From positions 1 through 33,001 of the IMG/VR virus record IMGVR_UViG_3300011113_000506: a stretch of 33,001 bases of DNA. One strand, given 5' to 3'. This stretch comes from a virus. The notes under the pieces were generated by a model. It was not told where the DNA came from. It ran no database searches and worked only from the letters and a program-made list of their open reading frames with translations. Made by a program: the position numbers and the translations under genes. Below are positions 20,691 through 28,685 of this stretch, one piece after another. Each line of letters starts with the position of its first letter. The stretch's first letter is position 1.

Positions 20691-21478
20691 CAGCCACCAC
20701 CCAACGCTCGTTCAAGAAGGTCCGCGAGAGTACGGAAACCCTGTAACTGTGTTTCACTTTCACGACCACGAGTAACCGCCTGCTCGGTCAACGTCGACAA
20801 TGCGGGAGTCTGCTCAGCGCCACCCATCGCTGCTTGACGTTCACGCATCTGCACGAACTGGACCGCCTCACGAACTTCTTTCGGTGACATCGGGCGACCC
20901 AACAAACGGAACGACTCATCAGTCAACACCTTGGTGATGTCCTCTTTGGCGGTGACGCGAACGGTGCGCCCGCCTGCAGCCTGACCGCCAGGAACTTCGT
21001 TCTGCAAAAACGCGAGACCGATGTCATCGGTGACGCCCCAACGGTTGAGGCTCAACAAATACTGTGCGGTGGCGTTCAAATCACGTGAATCGAACGTGGA
21101 CGTAGTCGGTTTGCCGCCATCGTAAAGTCCGCGGTCGGCAAAGAAGTTGAGGCGTGCAATACGTTCACCACGGTCAAGGGAAGCGAGGTAGCGGTATGCC
21201 TCGGTGGTGATATTGGACGGGTCGTACGGGTCGCGTTTGATGACACCGTTTCCATCAACAAGTCCTGGACCTTTGTAATACGTTTTGGTGCCACGTTTTA
21301 CGAAATAGTTCTGTCCGTAAATGGGGGATGTGCCAACAAGTGCGGTTGCGCCAGGGGTGACGACGCGTTCAGTGAACTGGAAATCTGGTCCCAACGAATA
21401 GGTTGGCAGATTAGGTGACCCGACAATGACTGGCGGCATCGGCTCAGTGTCAACAATCGTGGTAGGCGTGTTGCTCAT
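20690..21478 (-). CDS. Unknown virion-region protein (262 aa)
   Basis: The 262-residue product begins with a Pro-rich segment (TIVDTEPMPPVIVGSPNLP), then a β-like part with PIYGQNYFVKRGTKTYYKGP. A helical region follows with TTEAYRYLASLDRGERIARL, ATAQYLLSLNRWGVTDDIGL and MSPKEVREAVQFVQMRERQA, and it ends LADLLERALGGG. I recognise no family. It overlaps the giant gene before it (ATGA) and the 508-residue gene after it (one base), so the four proteins from the giant gene to 18073 are almost certainly co-translated. It may be a partner of the giant protein; no direct evidence. Confidence 0.55.
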   Translation of the reverse strand: MSNTPTTIVDTEPMPPVIVGSPNLPTYSLGPDFQFTERVVTPGATALVGTSPIYGQNYFVKRGTKTYYKGPGLVDGNGVIKRDPYDPSNITTEAYRYLASLDRGERIARLNFFADRGLYDGGKPTTSTFDSRDLNATAQYLLSLNRWGVTDDIGLAFLQNEVPGGQAAGGRTVRVTAKEDITKVLTDESFRLLGRPMSPKEVREAVQFVQMRERQAAMGGAEQTPALSTLTEQAVTRGRESETQLQGFRTLADLLERALGGG

Positions 21479-24400
21479 AGTTCGTCGACCTCTGATGCTA
21501 GTTCACGGTCCCATACTCTCTGGAACTCTGGCACCGCTTCCGACAGTGACGTACCGATGTTGAACAACCATTGGCGCAGTTCTGCGGCTGCTTTCGCGGT
21601 AGCGAACCCGCCTTCCTTTCCGCCTGCAGCGACGTACTGTGCGATTGCTTGGTCGCGGTAACGCAAGTATTCTGCTGCCGCACCAGCAATCTCGTTGTCA
21701 GCCAACCGCGGGTCGGCGACAGCACGTTTCATCTGTTCGATGCTGCGGTCGAACTCGCCGATAGTGAACACGGGTTGGGCAGGGAAGCCTGGGAGTTGTT
21801 CAGAGATTTTTTGGCGTTGACGACGCAACCAATCCTTGACTTCCGCGGGCGGGTACTGTCCTGCCTGACGCTTCAAGTCGCGGTAGATGGCGTTGCCGAC
21901 ACGGAACTGGGCAAGGTCAATCATTTCTGCGGCGGTCAGGCGTTTGCGGGCACCCGTGCGAATCTGGCGGTCCCATACGGAGAACGAGAAGTCGTCGCCA
22001 CCTGGAGCGAAGTAGGCGGCTACCTGCGGGAAAGCCTCCATTACGTCTTTGTTGTTGCGTTCCCAGTCACCAAACTGTTCGGTAGCAGCCACACCAGGCT
22101 GAACTGACTGGGTCTTGGACGAAATGTATAGGAGAGCGTCGTCTCCGTAGATGCGGAGGAAATCGGCGACCGCCTTGTCGTAGTTGGCTGTCTGCAAATC
22201 TTGGAACGCTTTCAACAAATAGGAGGCGTAGACGTCGCCCTTGTTGGTTTCGACGATTGCCTCAGGCGTACCTGACGTCGGTCCGAGGAATTGTGACAGG
22301 GCACGGAATCCCGTGAGAACTCGGGCGCGCCACTTCGCATCGTTCAGGAGGCGTTCTTTTTCGGCTGGGTCGTTCAACTCGTATTCGCCAGATGCCGATA
22401 GTGCGCGCACGGTTTCGGTGTACGTGTTCGCGTAGATGGATTCGGTTTTGCCTGGGTTGTCGCGTAGGGCGGAATACAGTTTGTTGGCATATCCAGGGAC
22501 TAGGGCACCAGGTTTCTTCCTGCCGTAAGGCAGGAGAATCTCGACGATGGCGTCGGTGGATGGTGTGTCGGGGATGAGTTCCGATGCGGCGATTTGGGCG
22601 ACTGGTCCGATGGCGGGGATGACTTGAAGACCCATCGACAAACCTTTGACGGGTGCCTGTAGCGGTGCATTGACACCAGTCAACAGTTTTGCGAGGTCGC
22701 CTGAGAACGGGATGTTGAACGTGTTCTGACCCGTGATTGGGTCCTTGTAGAAGAATCCTTGTCCGTCGTTGTCTGGGTCGTAGTTGACTGCACCGTTGTA
22801 GACGAGTTGTGCGCGACGAATCTTGGTCGGGTCTTCGTACAGGAACTTGCCGTAGGTGCCGAGGATTTCTCGCCATGCTGCGCCGAACGGGATGATGATG
22901 CGGAAGATGTCTTCGAGGTTGTTGCGTTCGGTGGCGTTGAACAAAGTTTCTTTCGTCGAGTTGAGTGCACGCAAACCTGCGTAGTCTTCCAACTGGCGGA
23001 CGGTACCCGTGCCGTTGGCGCTGTCAAGTTTCGCCAACAACGCTTGGTAACGCTCCTTGCCTCCGAACACGGCTTCTGGAGTCATCTTCAGGTAAGCGGC
23101 GCGACCAGCGATGGATTGCTTGAACAGGCGCGCTTCTTCTGGGGTGAGCAAATCGGCGTTCTCGATGAACTGCTCGTAGTAGAACTGGCGGTACACGGGT
23201 GAGCGTTCGAACTTGCGGCTCAACTTGCCGTATGCACCGTCGAAAAACCAGTCGACCGCACGGTTCTTCAGCCCGAGAATCTGCATGTCTTTTTGCGTGA
23301 CACCAGCGGGGGTAGGGACGCCGACCTCTTGGGCGTACTTCACCCACTTAGGCAGGCTGTTCCCTGGTGTGGCGTACACGCCAGCAAGATAGTTTTGGAA
23401 CTCTTTTGCGCCGATGTCGGTGTCCCAAATGTCAAAGTCGGAAAGACGGCGGACGGTCCAAGAGGTGTCGCTGTTGACTGCGGTAACGACCGCTTCAATC
23501 GGTCGACCGTTCTCCATCCCGAGCGAAATGTTGGAACCGACACCTTGGCGCAACCTGCCGCCGATGAAATCGGTGTCTTTTAGGTTTCGTGGGTCGATTG
23601 TTTCCGACGCGGCGAGCGGCATACGTCGGTTGGCGATTGCCCAACGTAGCGTCTCGTCGCCGCCAGTCATCGCGTTGATGCGCGGGTTGCCAAGACGCTC
23701 AATCCATTCAGCAAGGAGTTCGTCGTTGACTTCTCCGTTCGCAAGACGCACGAGATAGTGCTGGTTGTTGACGATGTCATAACCGTCGAGACCACCCTTC
23801 AAATAGCGTTGCAGTCTTCGCAACGATTTGACTGCTTGCGGATTGTCGGTTCGACGCAACCATGCGACCAGTTCGTCGGTTGGAATTCCTTTGGCTACGG
23901 CATTGTTGATTTGGTCCTGGGAAAGTCGGCGGAGTTCGTCATACAGCCCACGAAGGTACTGTTCTTTGTCGCCAATTTTTCGGGCAAACGCGAACGAACC
24001 GTTCCTGATTCCGCGTTCGTACGCTTTCGATGGGTCGTCGAGGTTGCGGCGCAACCCAAACGACATCGCTTCTTCGAACGTGTCTTGGTAGTCGCCGAAC
24101 GTGCGGACAAGTTCCTCGACACCATCGTCAATGGAGCCACGCCCAACAAATCCTTCAGGCATTGTCTTGTTGAGGACAAGTTGCATGTAACGGAACGGGT
24201 GGTTGAAAAAGCCTGCTTTGCCGACGGCTGCCATACGGATTTGGGCGTCGAACATGTTGCGGAAGATGTAGCCGCCCGTCATCAGGGTGAGCGGTTTCCA
24301 GATTTCGTTCTGCAGGTAGTCGGTGACGGCGGTTGCGGCGCGCGGGTCGCCTGCCCGTTTGGAGAGGGCGCGGCGCACGAACGGGTTCGCGGTGAGGCGG

Positions 24401-26073
24401 CGGATGACTCGGACGTCTGGGAGGACTTGGACTTTGTCGGCGAGTTCAACAAGCGACCCTGGTCCAGCAAGACGCAAGTTCTTGATGATGGTCGGGTTGA
24501 CGTCGTCGCCTGCGATGAGGTGCCCAGAGTCAATGAGGGATTGCATGAGACCAAAGTCGTCGAGTTCGCCCGCCTCGTTTTGGAGGAATGAGCGAAGTTC
24601 GTCTTTGATTTTGGCGACGCGGGAGAAAGTCTGTTTGGCGATTTCATCAGCCTGTTCTGGGGCTACGGCAAGCGCACCAGTGGACAGTTCGTTCTTGATA
24701 ACTTTCGTGACGAGGTTCTCGAACAGGTCGTTGACTTGTTTCGCTCCAGCAGCGGTCGGGTCGGCAAACGTCTCCATGACGTTCGACATGAACACGCGTG
24801 CTTCGTCCTCTGGAATCGCCTTGCCAAGCGACTTGACGTACCTGCCGTAGTTTTTGACGGCGTTTATCGAATCCTGTGCAGTGCCGACTTTGATAACGGC
24901 GTCTGGCATTTTGGTAAGGAGTTCACTGTTGCGAATGTTGTTCCAGAACGGGAGCCGTTCGCGGGCTTTGACGATGTCGCGGATGTCGGTCGGGAAAATG
25001 CCCGAGAGTTCGGCGTCCATTCGGTTTGCTTGTTCGCCGACGATGGCGAGGACTTCGTCGCGTGTCTTGGCTTTCGCGAGACGGTTCGCGGTCCCGATGT
25101 CGATTTTTTCTTTGAAGACGTTGGAGAAGATGTCGTAGGCGTCTTCTTTCTCGATGAGGGTTTCGGTGAGTCGGCGGGCTTTACCGTTCGTCTCGAACCA
25201 TTGACGGAACTTTGAGCCGTTCCATGCGACGGTTTCTGCTTGCGACAAGCCTGCCGCGGCGCGTTCGCCAGCGGCGGCGACTTTTTGGAAGGCGGCGATT
25301 TCGTCGGCGGTTTGCAGGGCGGGAATGGCTGCGCGTCCAGCACGCGCGGCTTTGAGCGCTTTGCCGCCGTAAAGGGTCGGGTCGGCAAACACGTTGACGG
25401 CGGCATCCACGAAACCCGAGAGAATGTTGTACGGCTTCGAACCTGGGGCAAACACGACGTCAGCCGCACCGCGACCCAACGTCCATGCCGAACCGTTGAT
25501 GGTCCCACGTACACGGCGCGCACGCTCAGCCTGCTTCTCTGCCGCGGTGCCGCCAAGGAAGAACCCTTCGCCAGCGGTAATGGGTTGACCCGTCGCAGGG
25601 TCAATCTCGCCCTTTGATGCAGCCACCATCGTTCCAAGCGACGTCGACTTGAACCAGCCGTCGAACCCCTCAGGGTTGTCTTTGTTCAAGAGTTGTGAAC
25701 TGACGTTTTGCGCCAACTCTGGGGCAAGGTTCAACGTTGCGAATGTGTATCGTGCCGCGCTTTTCAGCGGGTCGTAGAACGTGCGTTCGAACCAACCTTT
25801 CTTGCGGGGAGGGTTGGGGTCAAGACGTGCAGGCAACTGTTTGCCTGATTGCGTCGACGCTGCGTTGACCAACTGGTCTGATGCACCTGCTTTGGCTAAC
25901 GCAAGAATCTCGCCTGGTTTCATCCATGGGTTCGCACGATAAATCTCTCCAATGCGGGCAGCCAACTGCGGTGTCGCTGTCGCTGCTGTTTGTTCGCGAA
26001 GTTTGTTCTTCGCGTCAATCTGGTCGAGGATTACCTCTTCGTCAGCCTTTTCTGGCAACACCCCGTAGGACAT
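21475..26073 (-). CDS. Giant virion-region protein (1532 aa), candidate DNA-ejection/internal protein
   Basis: This is the longest gene in the window. The 1532-residue product opens with helical segments (ILDQIDAKNKLREQ, IYRANPWMKPGEILALAKAG), then a basic stretch (KKGWFERTFYDPLKSAARYT). The middle is long and helical with few membrane-like stretches, including WKPLTLMTGGYIFRNMFDAQ and a clear NLEDIFRIIIPFGAAWREIL segment that looks conserved. The end is helical and charged. I find no SLT, lysozyme, peptidase or MuF motif. Large proteins between portal and capsid genes in phages without a tape measure are often ejected into the host as a channel (compare T7 gp16 or N4 gp50 by position only). 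The role is inferred; homology cannot be judged by eye. Confidence 0.6.
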   Translation of the reverse strand: MSYGVLPEKADEEVILDQIDAKNKLREQTAATATPQLAARIGEIYRANPWMKPGEILALAKAGASDQLVNAASTQSGKQLPARLDPNPPRKKGWFERTFYDPLKSAARYTFATLNLAPELAQNVSSQLLNKDNPEGFDGWFKSTSLGTMVAASKGEIDPATGQPITAGEGFFLGGTAAEKQAERARRVRGTINGSAWTLGRGAADVVFAPGSKPYNILSGFVDAAVNVFADPTLYGGKALKAARAGRAAIPALQTADEIAAFQKVAAAGERAAAGLSQAETVAWNGSKFRQWFETNGKARRLTETLIEKEDAYDIFSNVFKEKIDIGTANRLAKAKTRDEVLAIVGEQANRMDAELSGIFPTDIRDIVKARERLPFWNNIRNSELLTKMPDAVIKVGTAQDSINAVKNYGRYVKSLGKAIPEDEARVFMSNVMETFADPTAAGAKQVNDLFENLVTKVIKNELSTGALAVAPEQADEIAKQTFSRVAKIKDELRSFLQNEAGELDDFGLMQSLIDSGHLIAGDDVNPTIIKNLRLAGPGSLVELADKVQVLPDVRVIRRLTANPFVRRALSKRAGDPRAATAVTDYLQNEIWKPLTLMTGGYIFRNMFDAQIRMAAVGKAGFFNHPFRYMQLVLNKTMPEGFVGRGSIDDGVEELVRTFGDYQDTFEEAMSFGLRRNLDDPSKAYERGIRNGSFAFARKIGDKEQYLRGLYDELRRLSQDQINNAVAKGIPTDELVAWLRRTDNPQAVKSLRRLQRYLKGGLDGYDIVNNQHYLVRLANGEVNDELLAEWIERLGNPRINAMTGGDETLRWAIANRRMPLAASETIDPRNLKDTDFIGGRLRQGVGSNISLGMENGRPIEAVVTAVNSDTSWTVRRLSDFDIWDTDIGAKEFQNYLAGVYATPGNSLPKWVKYAQEVGVPTPAGVTQKDMQILGLKNRAVDWFFDGAYGKLSRKFERSPVYRQFYYEQFIENADLLTPEEARLFKQSIAGRAAYLKMTPEAVFGGKERYQALLAKLDSANGTGTVRQLEDYAGLRALNSTKETLFNATERNNLEDIFRIIIPFGAAWREILGTYGKFLYEDPTKIRRAQLVYNGAVNYDPDNDGQGFFYKDPITGQNTFNIPFSGDLAKLLTGVNAPLQAPVKGLSMGLQVIPAIGPVAQIAASELIPDTPSTDAIVEILLPYGRKKPGALVPGYANKLYSALRDNPGKTESIYANTYTETVRALSASGEYELNDPAEKERLLNDAKWRARVLTGFRALSQFLGPTSGTPEAIVETNKGDVYASYLLKAFQDLQTANYDKAVADFLRIYGDDALLYISSKTQSVQPGVAATEQFGDWERNNKDVMEAFPQVAAYFAPGGDDFSFSVWDRQIRTGARKRLTAAEMIDLAQFRVGNAIYRDLKRQAGQYPPAEVKDWLRRQRQKISEQLPGFPAQPVFTIGEFDRSIEQMKRAVADPRLADNEIAGAAAEYLRYRDQAIAQYVAAGGKEGGFATAKAAAELRQWLFNIGTSLSEAVPEFQRVWDRELASEVDEL

Positions 26074-26423
26074 CAGTACCCTTCACGAATGAAAGAGTCC
26101 AACAAATCGGCAAGGTCATCGTTCGGGAACCGCTGATAAATCGCCTTCAACTCCTCAATCACATTGTCACCCGTAGGAGGCATCATCGGGATACCAGCGG
26201 CGGCGGGACCGACACCAGGACCGAACGGTGCACCAGCAGTAATCGGTTCCATCGGACGGGCAGTTGGGGCGGTTAGCGAACCAGGTGCAGCAGGGACGGC
26301 GCGACGCGCAGCCTGCTGTGCACGCTGTTCAGTCGGCGCGTTACCTGTAGGTACGGCTTGGACGCTGCGACGCTGCTGCGTTGCTTCACCATACGTTTGT
26401 CCTTTGAACTGTGGCTGAACCAT
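26073..26423 (-). CDS. Small Pro/Ala/Gln-rich protein after the portal
   Basis: The 116-residue product has a disordered N-terminal two-thirds rich in Ala, Pro, Gln and Gly (VQPQFKGQTYGEATQQRR; APGSLTAPTARPMEPITAGA), then a short helical end (VIEELKAIYQRFPNDDLADL followed by LDSFIREGY). It begins right next to the portal stop (TAA-ATG) and shares a base with the giant gene's start. Such small linkers next to portals could help assembly of the portal vertex; no family recognised. Confidence 0.6.
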   Translation of the reverse strand: MVQPQFKGQTYGEATQQRRSVQAVPTGNAPTEQRAQQAARRAVPAAPGSLTAPTARPMEPITAGAPFGPGVGPAAAGIPMMPPTGDNVIEELKAIYQRFPNDDLADLLDSFIREGY

Positions 26424-28178
26424 TTATCCCCCGAGTTGTGCGAGTAGTTCTTCAAGCGGTGGTGCACCAGCAGGACCAGCAACAGGAGCCTCAGCCCCCA
26501 TCCCAGGCATCGCCAAACCAGGCATCGTCTCAGGAGAACCCTGCGGCATCGCCTCCGCTTGACGTTGACGTGCACGCTCATCAGTCTTTGCGACCGCTTC
26601 GAACAGCGGGACGTCTTGTTCTACGACGAGACGGGTGAGGTATGCGAGGTCTTCAGGCTGGTATGGTCCTTGCGGATTCGCAGCCTGCTGCTGAATCGAA
26701 GCCAACAATGCGTCCTCTACACCTTCGGCAATGATGCGGTCATGCTCAAAGTCGGGGTCAGAAATCAGCGGGTCGGCTTCACGAGCAGACTCTTTGGACA
26801 TCAACCCAGTACCCAAACGTTGACCCAAACCGATAATCAGGTTGTTGACGTCGGTGCCAGCAGCCGAATACGCAACATAGTGGTAGTCGGTTTGCCACAC
26901 TTTGTTCGGCACATACGACTCCTGCCCTTGTGTCATACGACCGCTCATGAAGAACGTTTTGGTGGTGTCACCCCAATATGCTTTTTCGAGTGCAATCGCA
27001 ATCTTGTCTTCATGCAGCAACGAGTTCGCAAAAATCTCTTGTGCTTCCTGCACACGGTAGTCAACGGTTGCTGAGAGGACTGCTTCGCCGCGGCGTCCTG
27101 TTCGGATGTTGGTTGCGGACTCGCCACCGAACTCTGCGGGTATCGCGCCTTCAAGACGTTCTTGGCGTTCCAAACGGTCGAGGGCTGTGTCGGTTTTGTA
27201 ACCAGGATTTAGTTGCAACTGCTGGATGTCGCCACCTTTGACAACACCCAAAATGCCTGACTTGCCATCAGCGAGTTGCAGAATCTCAGGGTTCTCACCA
27301 GGACGAGCAACCAAATACTCTTCAGGGAAGATGCCACGTTCGATAGCGATTTCGGTCAACGCTTGCAAACGTGCACGCGTGTAGTACATGCCGAGTACAC
27401 CATCGAACTGACCGCGAGGCTTGTCGAGGGTGATGCGTTGCGGCACAACAGCCAACGGCATACCCGTACGGTTCGGGATTGCTTCCAACAAGATTGCTTC
27501 CAAGCCGACACGCTCCGAAGCGTTCAACTCAGGATTGTCCTCGGCACCCAACACAATCAACTGCAGTGAGTCGTGGCACACGTATTCCAGAAGCGTGTAA
27601 CGGGAATCTGATTGGACGCGACCAAAACGCAACTTGTCCGCAACAAGCGGACCATAGTTCTTCAACAGGTAGTTCGCTGAGACGCGGGAGGTGAAGATGC
27701 AGTCGTCGGGGAGGACGTCGTCGTCTTCCATCGGGGCAGCGAATGTGTCAAGCGGGTTACGGATTTCCCACTTCGGTGTCAACGTCGCAAAGTCTGGCTT
27801 CAAAAAAACGGGGCTGGATGAGTAGGCGAGGAGGTGACGTGCACGGCGACGCAGTTTCATCTGCATACGGTTCTCATCCCAGAAACCGAGCATCGCTTTC
27901 TTGCGCATACGCGCCATCTTCTTTGCGTTCTCGCTGCCCTCTTTGATGGGCGGGAAGTATGGGTTCGGCATCGTTGAGGAGACGCGCATGGACATCTGGT
28001 CCAAACCTTGTACGAGTAGGTTGGCGACGTTGGTTTTGGCGTTGCGGTCCAACTCGGAGAGTGGTACGATGACGTCGCCGTTGGCAAGGTCGCGGACACG
28101 ACGCATTTGTTCGTGAAGCGGTCCAGCATTGAGTCTGCGCTGGTGGTACAGTTCAACGATTTCGTCTAACGAGCGCAC
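26424..28178 (-). CDS. Portal protein
   Basis: The 584-residue product has the organisation of portals from short-tailed and related phages: VRDLANGDVIVPLSELDRN near the N-terminus, TNVANLLVQGLDQMSMRVSS, a crown/stem region with EIRNPLDTFAAPMEDDDVLP and DGVLGMYYTRARLQALTEIA, then EFGGESATNIRTGRRGEAVL and a helical C-terminus. A Pro/Gly/Met-rich tail (GSPETMPGLAMPGMG) ends it. The portal forms the dodecameric DNA channel of the capsid. GTG 28178 with GGAGAA upstream is the start. It follows the terminase (with an HNH gene between them). Confidence 0.82.
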   Translation of the reverse strand: MRSLDEIVELYHQRRLNAGPLHEQMRRVRDLANGDVIVPLSELDRNAKTNVANLLVQGLDQMSMRVSSTMPNPYFPPIKEGSENAKKMARMRKKAMLGFWDENRMQMKLRRRARHLLAYSSSPVFLKPDFATLTPKWEIRNPLDTFAAPMEDDDVLPDDCIFTSRVSANYLLKNYGPLVADKLRFGRVQSDSRYTLLEYVCHDSLQLIVLGAEDNPELNASERVGLEAILLEAIPNRTGMPLAVVPQRITLDKPRGQFDGVLGMYYTRARLQALTEIAIERGIFPEEYLVARPGENPEILQLADGKSGILGVVKGGDIQQLQLNPGYKTDTALDRLERQERLEGAIPAEFGGESATNIRTGRRGEAVLSATVDYRVQEAQEIFANSLLHEDKIAIALEKAYWGDTTKTFFMSGRMTQGQESYVPNKVWQTDYHYVAYSAAGTDVNNLIIGLGQRLGTGLMSKESAREADPLISDPDFEHDRIIAEGVEDALLASIQQQAANPQGPYQPEDLAYLTRLVVEQDVPLFEAVAKTDERARQRQAEAMPQGSPETMPGLAMPGMGAEAPVAGPAGAPPLEELLAQLGG

Positions 28179-28190
28179 AGTTCTCCGATA

Positions 28191-28655
28191 CTAGTCCTTC
28201 GGGGACAGAATAGCAGAATGATTTTCCAAATAGCGGATTGCCGCTTTTAGGACTTCTGCGTTGTCGTTGAATCTACCAAGTCCAGTGTTGCAGTTGAAGC
28301 AAAGAAGTTGTCTAACTTTTCCCGTGGCGTGGTCGTGGTCGATTGCTAAATAACCAACCTCTTTGCTTCGATAGGTGTGCGTTTCCGATTCTCCACAAAT
28401 GGCGCATAAACCGTTTTGCTCTGTGAACATTTTTTGATACAGGTCGGAGGTCATCCCATACTTTTTTCTGATGTGTTTACGCCAGCCCCATTCGCGAACT
28501 TTGCCAGGATTTTCCTTTTGGTATGCGGCTGATTCGTTTTTGGTGCAAGTTTTACACCATGAAGATAAAGCGCGGGTGCCATCTTTGCGGCGATACGAGG
28601 ACGGATAGAACTCGTCGACGGGTTTTGGGGTGTTGCAGCGTGAGCAGATTTTCAT
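28191..28655 (-). CDS. Endonuclease VII-like HNH nuclease
   Basis: The 154-residue product has an N-terminal zinc-like motif (Cys4/Cys7, Cys34/Cys37) and a C-terminal recombination-endonuclease-VII domain: CAICGES with Cys84/Cys87, LAIDHDHATGKVRQLLCFNC with Asp106/His107 and Cys119/Cys122, then TGLGRFNDNAEVLKAAIRYL. The domain normally binds zinc and cuts DNA branches or, in HNH homing contexts, specific sites. It sits alone between terminase and portal, with visibly more A+T-rich sequence than either neighbour, suggesting a recent insertion. It could instead assist packaging, as some HNH proteins beside terminases do. The Shine-Dalgarno signal is weak. Confidence 0.87.
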   Translation of the reverse strand: MKICSRCNTPKPVDEFYPSSYRRKDGTRALSSWCKTCTKNESAAYQKENPGKVREWGWRKHIRKKYGMTSDLYQKMFTEQNGLCAICGESETHTYRSKEVGYLAIDHDHATGKVRQLLCFNCNTGLGRFNDNAEVLKAAIRYLENHSAILSPKD

Positions 28656-28685
28656 AAATCCCAGCGTATCACAAAGGGGGATTCG

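Noticed and set aside
23758-24591. Plus-strand frame of 277 codons over the giant gene
   Set aside because: Shadow of the giant minus-strand gene; no domain or ribosome binding site context.
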